Shown here one piece after another: positions 5,425 to 12,687 of a stretch of 18,235 bases of DNA. Position 1 is the first letter of the stretch, and each line of letters starts with the position of its first letter. Location of the stretch: the NCBI GenBank assembly GCA_046091165.1, contig JBJTBE010000061.1:1-18235 (forward strand), in the 5' to 3' direction. The notes under the pieces are model-generated. The model was not told where the DNA came from, did no database searches, and worked only from the letters and a program-made list of their open reading frames with translations. This DNA comes from F1-60-MAGs163 sp046091165. GTDB taxonomy: Bacteria > Actinomycetota > Thermoleophilia > Solirubrobacterales > Solirubrobacteraceae. Made by a program: the position numbers and the translations under genes.

Positions 5425-7941
5425 GTGTTCCGCTACCGCTACGTCCTCGGCCTCAGCGCCACGATCCTTGCCGTTGCCGCGCCTTCCGCGATGGCCGGCA
5501 CCCATCTCAACGTCATCCCGCAGGGCCAGAGCCAGCCCGGCGTCCCCTGGCTGAGTACCCCCGGGATGCTCCCTGCCGATACGCAGGCCAGGATGTACAA
5601 CCGCCTCACCCCCCTCTTCCGCAACGTCGGCCCGGCGCTCACCGCGAGCACCAACGGCGCCGGCTACTTCAAGTCCGCCGCCCTGGTCCCCGCCGACGAT
5701 CCCTCCCTGATCACCGACGAGACGGTCACCGGCACGGCCAACGGACGTGCCGTCTCGGCCCGGATCCGCCGCGACAACTACGGCGTGCCCCACATCTACT
5801 CCGAAACCGACGCCGGCGTGGTCTTCGGCGCCGGCTACGTCACCGCCCAGGACCGCAGCCTCCTGCTCGCCCAGGCCCGCAGCAACGGCGTGGCCTCGCT
5901 GATCGACATACCCGGCGTCTCGGGCATCAACCTCGTCCTCGGCCTCTTCGACTACCAGCCGACGGCAAAGGTCAAGGCCGACGCGGCCAGGAAGCAGGAG
6001 AAGGCCCTCCAGGACGCCGGCGAGCAGGGCCGGCAGGTACTCGACGACATCGACATCTACCTGGCCGGCATCAACAAGTGGTACGGCGAGAACCAGCCGT
6101 CAGCCAAGAAGTTCGAGCGGATCGACATCTTCGCCTTCAACGGCATCAAGGCCCAGTTCCTCGGGCAGGGCGGCGGCGAGGAGATCTCCAACGCCGTCTT
6201 CCTCGACGCGGCCCGCGGCGAGCTCGGCAAGAGCACCGGCAACAACGTCTACCAGGACATGCGCGGCCGCTACGACCCGGAGACCGCCACCACGACCGAC
6301 AGGAAGTTCGACTACCAGACCAGCGTCAGCGTCTCGAACCCGAAGGGCATGGTGCGGATCAAGGACGGCTCCTTCAAGAACAGCTACATCAAGCTGCCGG
6401 GAGCCACCACATCCTCCTCCGCGCTCCGCGCTCCGGGCACCGCCCGGCAGGAGGCGAGCAACATCGTGATCGCCGGCGGCTCGAAGACCAACACCGGAAA
6501 GCCGCTGATGGTCGGCGGTCCGCAGATCGGCTACAACTACCCCGGCCTGACGATGGAGATGGACCTCCAGGGGCCGAACATCAAGGTCCGCGGCGCCACC
6601 TCGGCGCCGTACCCGGGCTACATGCTGATCGGCCGCGCCCCGAACTACGCGTGGTCGCTCACCTCCGCCGGCAACGACATCATCGACACCTACGCCGAGA
6701 CCCTCTGCGGAGGCAGCAACTACAAGTACACCTACAAGGGCAAGTGCAAGGCGATGACCAGGGTCGACGCCGGCACGATCAGCAAGGGCGGCCAGACCGT
6801 CAAAGTGCGCTTCTACACGACGGTGCACGGTCCGGTCGTCGGCTACGCCAAGAGCGGCAGCAAGAAGATCGCGCTCTCGCAGCGGCGCTCGAGCTACGGC
6901 CGGGAGACCACCGACCTGCTCTTCAACCAGCAGATGACCTACGGACGGGTGAAGAGCGCCAGCGACTTCGTCAAGGCGGCCCAGAAGACGCCGCAGACGT
7001 TCAACTCGTTCTACTCCAGCGACTCGGAGATCGCCTTCTACACCTCCGGGCGCTTCCCGATAAGGCCCAAGGGCGTCAACCCCGACTTCCCGGTCGACGG
7101 GCGCGGCAAGTACGAGTGGACCGGCTACCAGGCCAAGTCCAAGCAGCCGCACGTGATCAACCCTTCGAGCGGCTACATCGTCAACTGGAACAACAAGCCG
7201 GCCAAGGACTTCCCGGCCGGCGACGAGCGCTGGTCCGAGCAGTCGCTCCAGCGCACCCAGCTGCTGGAGAACGAGCTGGCCCGCCAGCAGACCCAGACGC
7301 TCACGAGCCTGCTGTCGGCCTCCAACGCCGGCGCCACACAGGACGTGAGGGTCGCGCTCCTCTGGCCGACGCTCAAGAAGGTGCTCGACAAGGTCCAGCC
7401 CCCGAGCGCCCTGTCGGTCCAGGCCGCCGAGCAGCTCCAGGCCTGGCATGAGCAGGGCTCGAGCCGGGTCGACTCAAACCAGGACGGCCTCATCGACTCG
7501 CCGGGGGCGGCGATCATCGACGCGACCTTCGAGCGCATGGCCAACGCCGCGATGTGCGGCCGGCTGGGCAGCAAGCTCTGCAAGTACCTGGGCAACCGCA
7601 GCGGTGGCGACGACCGCTTCGACGCCCCGCCCGGCGGCCAGTACGGCGGCTGGCACCAGTACATGTGGAAGGACCTGCGCAAGGCCCTCGGCGAGAACGT
7701 CGCCGGCGCCTACAAGGTCAGGTACTGCGGCGAGGGCAACGTGGACAAGTGCGCCGGTGACCTCTGGAAGGCCTTCGAGGAGGGCCTCAACGCCGAGGCG
7801 GCCTCCAAGGGAAGCAACCCGGCGCTATGGCGGGCCCCCGAGTCCGGCGAGGACATCACCTTCTCCCCGGTCGGCCTCATCACGATGGACTACACCAACC
7901 GCCCGAGCGGTATCCATCAGGTGATGGATTTCAACGACTGA
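5425..7941 (+). CDS. Secreted penicillin-G-acylase-like Ntn hydrolase
   Basis: An 838-aa exported amidase precursor of the peptidase S45 family. The signal peptide is residues 1-24 (cleavage after SAMA). The A-chain region has RRDNYGVPHIYSETDAGVVFGAGYV near 113-138. Autoproteolysis should free Ser345 as nucleophile: SNIVIAGGSK and the following MVGGPQIG closely follow the start of the penicillin G acylase beta chain. WNNKPAKDFPAGD (588-600) matches the region with the oxyanion-hole Asn. Residues 683-691, DSNQDGLID, form an EF-hand/dockerin-like calcium loop. Six or more cysteines lie in the second half, compatible with an extracellular location. The family cleaves amides, including beta-lactam side chains, acyl-homoserine lactones and lipopeptides; the substrate here is unknown. 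GTG has a good Shine-Dalgarno. It is divergent from the RsbW-GNAT gene. Confidence 0.92.
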   Translation: MFRYRYVLGLSATILAVAAPSAMAGTHLNVIPQGQSQPGVPWLSTPGMLPADTQARMYNRLTPLFRNVGPALTASTNGAGYFKSAALVPADDPSLITDETVTGTANGRAVSARIRRDNYGVPHIYSETDAGVVFGAGYVTAQDRSLLLAQARSNGVASLIDIPGVSGINLVLGLFDYQPTAKVKADAARKQEKALQDAGEQGRQVLDDIDIYLAGINKWYGENQPSAKKFERIDIFAFNGIKAQFLGQGGGEEISNAVFLDAARGELGKSTGNNVYQDMRGRYDPETATTTDRKFDYQTSVSVSNPKGMVRIKDGSFKNSYIKLPGATTSSSALRAPGTARQEASNIVIAGGSKTNTGKPLMVGGPQIGYNYPGLTMEMDLQGPNIKVRGATSAPYPGYMLIGRAPNYAWSLTSAGNDIIDTYAETLCGGSNYKYTYKGKCKAMTRVDAGTISKGGQTVKVRFYTTVHGPVVGYAKSGSKKIALSQRRSSYGRETTDLLFNQQMTYGRVKSASDFVKAAQKTPQTFNSFYSSDSEIAFYTSGRFPIRPKGVNPDFPVDGRGKYEWTGYQAKSKQPHVINPSSGYIVNWNNKPAKDFPAGDERWSEQSLQRTQLLENELARQQTQTLTSLLSASNAGATQDVRVALLWPTLKKVLDKVQPPSALSVQAAEQLQAWHEQGSSRVDSNQDGLIDSPGAAIIDATFERMANAAMCGRLGSKLCKYLGNRSGGDDRFDAPPGGQYGGWHQYMWKDLRKALGENVAGAYKVRYCGEGNVDKCAGDLWKAFEEGLNAEAASKGSNPALWRAPESGEDITFSPVGLITMDYTNRPSGIHQVMDFND

Positions 7942-7955
7942 CCGCCTCGGCGACA

Positions 7956-7961
7956 TAGGCT
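7956..7961 (+). promoter_or_regulatory. -10 hexamer for the PlsC-type gene
   Basis: TAGGCT ends 6 nt before the GTG at 7968, in the 26-bp gap after the acylase. It implies a leaderless mRNA and a promoter separate from the acylase. Confidence 0.5.
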
Positions 7962-7967
7962 GGGCGG

Positions 7968-9005
7968 GTGACGCAGACCGCCTGGACGGAGCCGCGCGGC
8001 CAGAAGGTCGCGCGGCGGCTGAAGACGATCCCGCTGATCCTGGTCGGACTCGTCCTGGTCACCGCGCTCCTGCCGGTGCTGCTGGTCGGCGCATTCTTCG
8101 TCGACCTCTTCCGCTGGGCAACGAAGCGCTCCACCTGGATGGCAATGCGGCTGGTCCTCTTCCTCTGGATCTACCTGCTGATCGGGACCGCCGGGATCAT
8201 CGGCCTCTTCGGGATCTGGCTGGCCTGCGGCTTCGGGCGCAACGAGGACCGGATGGTGGACTGGACCTGGCACTTCCAGCAGCTCTGGATCGGCTGGTTC
8301 TTCAGCGCCGTCCGCGTCCTGCTCGGGCTGAGGGTCGAGGTCGAGGGTGCAGAGTGCATCCCCCCGGGCCCGGTGATCGTCTTCATCCGGCACGCCTCGA
8401 TCGTCGACAACCTCCTGCCCTCCGTCTTCGTGGCCGCCCGTGAGCGAGTTCACCTGCGCTACGTCCTCAAGCGCGAGCTGCTCTCGGAGCCGTGCCTGGA
8501 CATCGCCGGCCAGCGGCTGCCCAACTACTTCGTGCGCCGTGAGACCGGCGAGGAGATCGAGCGCCAGCGCGTCCAGGCCCTGGCCGAAGGGATGGGCCCC
8601 GAGGACGGCTTCCTTCTCTATCCCGAAGGGACCCGCTTCACCCCGGAGCGCAGGGACCGCGCCCTGGAGAAGATCGCCGAACGCGACCCGGCAAGGGCCG
8701 AGCGCCTCGCCGGGATCGAGTACCTCCTCCCGCCGAAGGCCGGTGGTGTTCTCGCCGTTCTCGACGGTGCCCCCGATACCGACGTGGTGATGATGGCCCA
8801 CCAGGGCTTCGACGGGATGCGACTCATCTCCGACATCTGGGACGGCGGCCTGGCCGGGCGCGTAATTCGCGTGAGGTTCACGCGAATCCCGGCCTCCCGG
8901 ATCCCCGCCGATCGCGACGGGCGCGTCGAGTGGCTGGATAACGTCTGGCTGGAGATGGACGACTGGGTCGGATCGAAGATGAAGAGTGAGACGGTCAGCC
9001 CCTGA
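7968..9005 (+). CDS. PlsC-type lysophospholipid/glycerolipid acyltransferase
   Basis: A 345-aa membrane acyltransferase of the PlsC/LPLAT superfamily, which transfers acyl groups to lysophosphatidic acid or related lipids on the cytosolic membrane face. Two hydrophobic helices lie at 22-48 and 60-88. The catalytic HxxxxD motif is H142-D147 in FIRHASIVDN, where the family more often has NHxSxxD. Motif III is YPEGTRF at 219-225 (E220, G221, T222). A conserved-looking PPKAGGV block follows near 255. The protein is longer than plain PlsC because of the N-terminal helices and a C-terminal part, and it resembles the long acyltransferases of actinobacteria and eukaryotic AGPAT/LCLAT1 types. The exact acceptor is uncertain. 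The DUF1295 gene begins 2 bp after its stop, so the two form an operon. Confidence 0.85.
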   Translation: MTQTAWTEPRGQKVARRLKTIPLILVGLVLVTALLPVLLVGAFFVDLFRWATKRSTWMAMRLVLFLWIYLLIGTAGIIGLFGIWLACGFGRNEDRMVDWTWHFQQLWIGWFFSAVRVLLGLRVEVEGAECIPPGPVIVFIRHASIVDNLLPSVFVAARERVHLRYVLKRELLSEPCLDIAGQRLPNYFVRRETGEEIERQRVQALAEGMGPEDGFLLYPEGTRFTPERRDRALEKIAERDPARAERLAGIEYLLPPKAGGVLAVLDGAPDTDVVMMAHQGFDGMRLISDIWDGGLAGRVIRVRFTRIPASRIPADRDGRVEWLDNVWLEMDDWVGSKMKSETVSP

Positions 9006-9007
9006 GC

Positions 9008-9781
9008 ATGGCCGGCGTCCTGGCGACAAACGCGGCGGCGATCTTCGTCCTGGTCACCGGGCTCTGGGCGGTCAGCGTCGCCGTCAGGGACACCTCGATC
9101 ATCGACATCTTCTGGGGCTCCGGCTTCGTGGTGGTCGCGTGGGTCACCTTCCTGGTGGCCGACGGCTCGGACGGCTACCGCTGGCTGCTCGCCGTCCTCA
9201 CCACGCTCTGGGGCCTGCGGCTCACCGCCCACCTGGCCAACCGAAACCTCGGCCACGGCGAAGACTTCCGCTACGCGAAGATGCGCGAGCGCCACGGTTC
9301 GCGCTGGCCACTGCGCAGCCTCTGGGCGGTCTTCTGGGTGCAGGGCGTACTGATGTGGGTCGTCTCGCTGCCGGTACAGGGCGGCCAGCAGCTCGGCGAG
9401 GGCTCGCCGGGCTGGCTGGCGTGGGTCGGCGTGGCGCTCTGGGCGGTCGGGCTCTTCTTCGAGACCGTCGGCGACCTCCAGCTCAGCCGGTTCATCGCCG
9501 ACCCCTCGAACCGCGGCAAGGTGATGGACCGGGGCCTCTGGCGCTACACGCGCCACCCCAACTCCTTCGGCGACTTCAGCGTCTGGTGGGGGATCTGGCT
9601 GGTCGCGCTGTCCGCCGGCGCGTGGTGGACCGTGGTCGGGCCGCTGGTGATGTCGCTGCTGCTGATCAAGGTGAGCGGCGCCGGCCTGCTCGAGAAGTCA
9701 CTGAGCAAGAAGCGCGAGGGCTACGACGAGTACGTGGCCCGCACGAGCGGCTTCTTCCCGCTCCCCCCGCGGCGCCGCTGA
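9008..9781 (+). CDS. DUF1295 family membrane protein (steroid 5-alpha-reductase-like fold)
   Basis: A 257-aa integral membrane protein with about six helices. It belongs to the DUF1295/steroid-5-alpha-reductase C-terminal superfamily, which includes NADPH-dependent reductases and isoprenylcysteine methyltransferases. The family signature near the C-terminus is present as GLWRYTRHPNSFGDFSVWWG (176-195), with R182, H183, P184 and N185. The usual NYFGE reads NSFGD here. RDTSIIDIFWGSGFV (27-41) is the matching N-terminal signature. The substrate is unknown; a lipid or sterol is likely from the fold. It starts 2 bp after the acyltransferase stop without its own promoter, suggesting a shared role in membrane lipid metabolism. 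The C-terminus ends in a basic PPRRR tail. Confidence 0.85.
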   Translation: MAGVLATNAAAIFVLVTGLWAVSVAVRDTSIIDIFWGSGFVVVAWVTFLVADGSDGYRWLLAVLTTLWGLRLTAHLANRNLGHGEDFRYAKMRERHGSRWPLRSLWAVFWVQGVLMWVVSLPVQGGQQLGEGSPGWLAWVGVALWAVGLFFETVGDLQLSRFIADPSNRGKVMDRGLWRYTRHPNSFGDFSVWWGIWLVALSAGAWWTVVGPLVMSLLLIKVSGAGLLEKSLSKKREGYDEYVARTSGFFPLPPRRR

Positions 9782-9836
9782 ACGAAGCCGCCCAGCAAAG
9801 AGGGAGGCCACCCCGGGCGTCGAAGGCGCGCAGACG

Positions 9837-11000
9837 GTGACCACCATTCCCGCCCAGGGTCCCGGGGCCGGAGAGCCACCCGGGCGGCGCCCCCGCGCCG
9901 ACGAGATCCTCTCCACGCGCGCGATCCTGCGGGTCGTGGCGATCGTGCTCGTGGTCATCGCCACGGTGATGCTGGTCCGGCTGCTCTGGCAGCCGATCGG
10001 CTGGGTGATCATCGCCGCCTTCATCGCCGTCGCCCTCTCGGGGCCGGTCAGCCTGCTCGAGAAGAAGATGCCGCGGGCGCTGGCGATCGCCCTGGTCTAC
10101 CTGCTGCTCCTGCTCATCCCGGCCGGGATCGCCGCCGCCGTAATACCGCCCGTCGTTAGTCAGGGCGTCAACTTCGTCAACGACCTCCCCCGCTACACCA
10201 ACGACCTGCAGGAAGCCGTGGAGAGCAACGATCGCCTGTCCCAGATCAACCGGGACTTCGGCGTCACCAATGAGCTGCAGCGCCTGGCCGAGGACGCCCC
10301 CAACCACATCGGAGAGGCGGCCGGCGTGGTGCAGGACGTAGGCAGTGGCCTGTTCAGCGGCCTCTTCTCGGCGCTCACCATCCTTGTGCTGAGCATCTTC
10401 ATGACCGCCCGCGGGCGCGTCTGGGTGGAGGGGGCACTAAGGCTCCACGGTGGCAAGGAGGCCCAGGCGGTCGGGGTCGCCCTGGACCGGATCGCCAACG
10501 CCGTCGGCCACTACGTCGCCGGGGCCGCGATCCAGGCGACGATCGCCGGAGTGGCCGCCTTCATCGTCCTCTCCATCCTCGGCGTCCCGTTCGCCGGCGC
10601 GCTGGCCGTGCTGGTCGCCCTCTTCGACCTCATTCCCCTGGTCGGGGCGACGATCGCCGGGCTGATCGTGCTGATCGTGACCCTCTTCACCGACTTCCCC
10701 ACCGCGACGATCGTCTGGGTCGTGTTCGCGATCGCCTACCAGCAGTTCGAGAACTACGTGATCCAGCCCCAGATCCACAAGCGGGCGGTCCAGCTCGAGC
10801 CGTTTGTCGTCCTGATCTCGGTTATCTGCGGTGGCGTGCTGTTCGGGATCGTCGGGGCGCTGCTGGCCATCCCGATCGCCGCCTCGATCCAGATCGGCGC
10901 CCAGGAGTGGTGGCGCTTCCGACTGGACCGGCAAATAGTCGCCCCTCCCGGCGACGGCGAGGGCGAAGCCGGTGCGGCTCCCGAACCGGCCGGCTCCTGA
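9837..11000 (+). CDS. AI-2E family (PerM-like) transporter
   Basis: A 387-aa membrane protein with seven or eight helices and the layout of the AI-2E exporter/PerM family. The N-terminal 27 residues are Pro/Gly-rich and cytosolic. Two helices lie at 29-70 and one at 80-105. A soluble amphipathic segment (107-170) follows, then the C-terminal core with DLIPLVGATIAGLIV (264-278) and QQFENYVIQPQIHKRAVQLEP (302-322), the most diagnostic stretch. The tail 368-387 is acidic and Gly/Pro-rich. Family members export varied small molecules, or act as Na+/H+ antiporters in some cases, so autoinducer export should not be assumed. GTG is the first sensible start; neither a -10 hexamer nor a well-placed Shine-Dalgarno precedes it (AGGGAGG at 9801-9807 is too far), so the start is less certain. 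It may be read through from the upstream pair. Confidence 0.88.
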   Translation: MTTIPAQGPGAGEPPGRRPRADEILSTRAILRVVAIVLVVIATVMLVRLLWQPIGWVIIAAFIAVALSGPVSLLEKKMPRALAIALVYLLLLLIPAGIAAAVIPPVVSQGVNFVNDLPRYTNDLQEAVESNDRLSQINRDFGVTNELQRLAEDAPNHIGEAAGVVQDVGSGLFSGLFSALTILVLSIFMTARGRVWVEGALRLHGGKEAQAVGVALDRIANAVGHYVAGAAIQATIAGVAAFIVLSILGVPFAGALAVLVALFDLIPLVGATIAGLIVLIVTLFTDFPTATIVWVVFAIAYQQFENYVIQPQIHKRAVQLEPFVVLISVICGGVLFGIVGALLAIPIAASIQIGAQEWWRFRLDRQIVAPPGDGEGEAGAAPEPAGS

Positions 11001-11024
11001 GCCCCGGCGAGCTGGCGGGGCCAA

Positions 11025-11030
11025 TACGAT
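11025..11030 (+). promoter_or_regulatory. -10 hexamer for phosphofructokinase
   Basis: TACGAT ends 6 nt before the GTG at 11037, again the leaderless geometry, in the 36-bp gap after the transporter. Confidence 0.5.
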
Positions 11031-11036
11031 GAGCCG

Positions 11037-12071
11037 GTGGCGCGCATCGGCATCCTCACCGGCGGCGGCGACTGCCCCGGCCTGAACGCAGTAATCAGGG
11101 GCATCGTCAGGAAGGGCCTGGAGGACGGCGACCACGAGTTCCTCGGGCTGCAGCACGGCTGGGCCGGGGTGCTGGAAGGCAACGGCCGGGAGCTGGGAAT
11201 CGAGGAGACCGCGGGGCTGCTGCCGCGCGGAGGCACGATCCTGGGCACCTCCCGCACCAACCCCTACAAGGACGACGGTGACGGCACGGCGCTCGTGCGC
11301 GCCGGGATGGAGAAGCTCGGGCTCGACGGGCTGATCGCCATCGGCGGCGAGGACACGCTAGGCGTGGCCGGCCGCCTGGCCGCCGACGATGTGCCGGTGA
11401 TCGGCGTGCCCAAGACGATCGACAACGATCTCGCCGGCACCGACTACACCTTCGGCTTCGACACCGCGGTTCAGATCGCCAGCGACGCGATCGACCGGCT
11501 CCACACCACCGCCGAATCCCACGACCGGGTGATCGTGGTCGAGGTGATGGGCCGCCACGCCGGCTGGATCGCGTGCTCGTCCGGGATCGCGGGGGGCGCA
11601 GACGCCATCCTCGTCCCGGAGCGGCCCTTCGAGCTCAAGGAGCTCTGCGACGTGATCAGCGCCCGCCACTCGCGGGGTCGCAGCTACTCGATCATCGTCG
11701 CCAGCGAGGGCGCGGTCCCCGCCGGCGGCGGCCTGACCGCGCGCGAGGACGACCTCGACGAGTTCGGCCACCCGCGGCTGGGCGGGGTCGGCGCCTGGCT
11801 GGAGCGGGAGATCGAGGAGCAGACCGGCTTCGAGACGCGGATGGTCGTTCTCGGCCACGTCCAGCGCGGCGGGACCCCCACCGCCTACGACCGGATCCTG
11901 GCCACCCGCTACGGCGTAGGGGCGATCGAGGCCTGGGACCGGGGCGAGCGCGGAATGATGGTCGCCCTGCGGGGCACGGAGATCGTCACCGTCCCGCTCG
12001 CCGAGGCGCTCGCCGCGCCGAAGCTGCTCGACCCCCAGCTCTACGAGACCGCAGAGGTCTTCTTCGGCTGA
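11037..12071 (+). CDS. 6-phosphofructokinase, probably PPi-dependent
   Basis: A 344-aa glycolytic phosphofructokinase that phosphorylates fructose 6-phosphate. The nucleotide/PPi loop LTGGGDCPGLN is at 7-17. The phosphoryl-donor loop reads GGEDTL (103-108), and the next loop GVPKTIDND (123-131) holds the catalytic aspartates D129 and D131. VEVMGRHAGWIA (175 region) is the substrate-binding motif and GHVQRGGTPTAYDR closes the site. At E. coli positions 104 and 124 this protein has Asp106 and Lys126. That pair is reported for PPi-dependent enzymes such as the Amycolatopsis methanolica one, whereas ATP enzymes of the group have Gly at 104. So a PPi-dependent, potentially reversible enzyme is expected. 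The next small ORF overlaps its stop codon by one base. Confidence 0.93.
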   Translation: MARIGILTGGGDCPGLNAVIRGIVRKGLEDGDHEFLGLQHGWAGVLEGNGRELGIEETAGLLPRGGTILGTSRTNPYKDDGDGTALVRAGMEKLGLDGLIAIGGEDTLGVAGRLAADDVPVIGVPKTIDNDLAGTDYTFGFDTAVQIASDAIDRLHTTAESHDRVIVVEVMGRHAGWIACSSGIAGGADAILVPERPFELKELCDVISARHSRGRSYSIIVASEGAVPAGGGLTAREDDLDEFGHPRLGGVGAWLEREIEEQTGFETRMVVLGHVQRGGTPTAYDRILATRYGVGAIEAWDRGERGMMVALRGTEIVTVPLAEALAAPKLLDPQLYETAEVFFG

Positions 12072-12163
12072 TGGGTATGTCGCGCTTCTGGATCGTCGTG
12101 CAGGTCCTGATCGTCATTTTCGTGGTGATCGGGATGGTCATCGCGGTGGTCAAGCTCTATTGA
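12071..12163 (+). CDS. 30-residue single-pass membrane peptide
   Basis: This small ORF encodes 30 aa: a short polar start (MGMSRFW), one continuous hydrophobic helix of about 20 residues rich in Val and Ile, and a Lys-Leu-Tyr end. Its ATG overlaps the TGA of the phosphofructokinase gene (ATGA), the arrangement used for coupled translation in this genome. It lies in a 147-bp gap before the next gene. The composition is that of a real transmembrane segment rather than a GC-rich shadow ORF, and no other ORF covers it on the same strand beyond its frame. Function is unknown; small membrane peptides often regulate or anchor partner proteins. A chance ORF is possible. Confidence 0.6.
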   Translation: MGMSRFWIVVQVLIVIFVVIGMVIAVVKLY

Positions 12164-12184
12164 CCGGCCCTCCTGCCCGACCGT

Positions 12185-12190
12185 TAGCAT
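12185..12190 (+). promoter_or_regulatory. -10 hexamer for the universal stress protein gene
   Basis: TAGCAT is identical to the hexamer before the CoA-transferase/racemase gene. Here it ends 28 nt before the TTG start, leaving a leader of about 20 nt that contains the Shine-Dalgarno GAGGGAG at 12208-12214. Confidence 0.5.
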
Positions 12191-12218
12191 CGGAAGCGTT
12201 GCCGACCGAGGGAGCGTT

Positions 12219-12662
12219 TTGTTCAAGTCGATCGTCGTAGGAACCGACGGATCCGAGACCGCCAGCGAGGCGGTACGCCAGGCCCTCGACCTCGCCACCG
12301 AGACCGGGGCGAGGCTCGAGATCGTCAGCGCCTACGAGCCGGTGCCCAAGTCGCGGCTCCGCCAGGAGGCCCAGCAGGCCCCCGAGGACATCCAGTGGAC
12401 GATCAACGCGCGCGAGGACGTCGAGGCAACCCTCGAGGAGGTCGTGGAGGGTGCGAAGGCCAAGGGCCTGGAGTGCTCGACCCACGCGCGCCAGGGCGAC
12501 CCGGCCGACGCAATCCTCGACGTGGCCGAGGAGACCTCGGCCGACCTGATCGTGGTCGGCAACAAGGGAATGACCGGCGCCAAGCGCTTCCTGCTCGGCT
12601 CGGTGCCGAACAAGGTCAGCCACCACGCGCCCTGCTCGGTCCTGATCATCCGCCCCACCTGA
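12219..12662 (+). CDS. Universal stress protein (UspA family)
   Basis: A 147-aa single-domain cytosolic Usp of usual length. It begins with the strand FKSIVVGTDGSETA, contains D10 of the ATP site, and ends with VLIIRPT. The ATP-binding signature G-2x-G-9x-G-S is complete: G114, G117, G127, S128 in VGNKGMTGAKRFLLGS. It therefore belongs to the ATP-binding type. The start is TTG, supported by GAGGGAG four bases upstream; no nearer ATG or GTG gives the full first strand. It has its own promoter and converges with the protease gene, the stops being 25 bp apart. Confidence 0.93.
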   Translation: MFKSIVVGTDGSETASEAVRQALDLATETGARLEIVSAYEPVPKSRLRQEAQQAPEDIQWTINAREDVEATLEEVVEGAKAKGLECSTHARQGDPADAILDVAEETSADLIVVGNKGMTGAKRFLLGSVPNKVSHHAPCSVLIIRPT

Positions 12663-12687
12663 GGCCGGCCGGCCGGCGGCCGGATCG
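12661..12687. terminator. GC-rich palindrome between convergent stops
   Basis: The gap between the Usp stop and the protease stop contains the self-complementary GGCCGGCCGGCC and a following GCGGCCGG. A strong hairpin could terminate both converging transcripts, but no T-run flanks it, so this is a weak call. Confidence 0.35.

Noticed and set aside
6100..7449. Large minus-strand frame inside the acylase gene
   Set aside because: It is the antisense shadow of a well-supported Ntn hydrolase and shows only Val/Leu/Gly/Arg-rich sequence without motifs.
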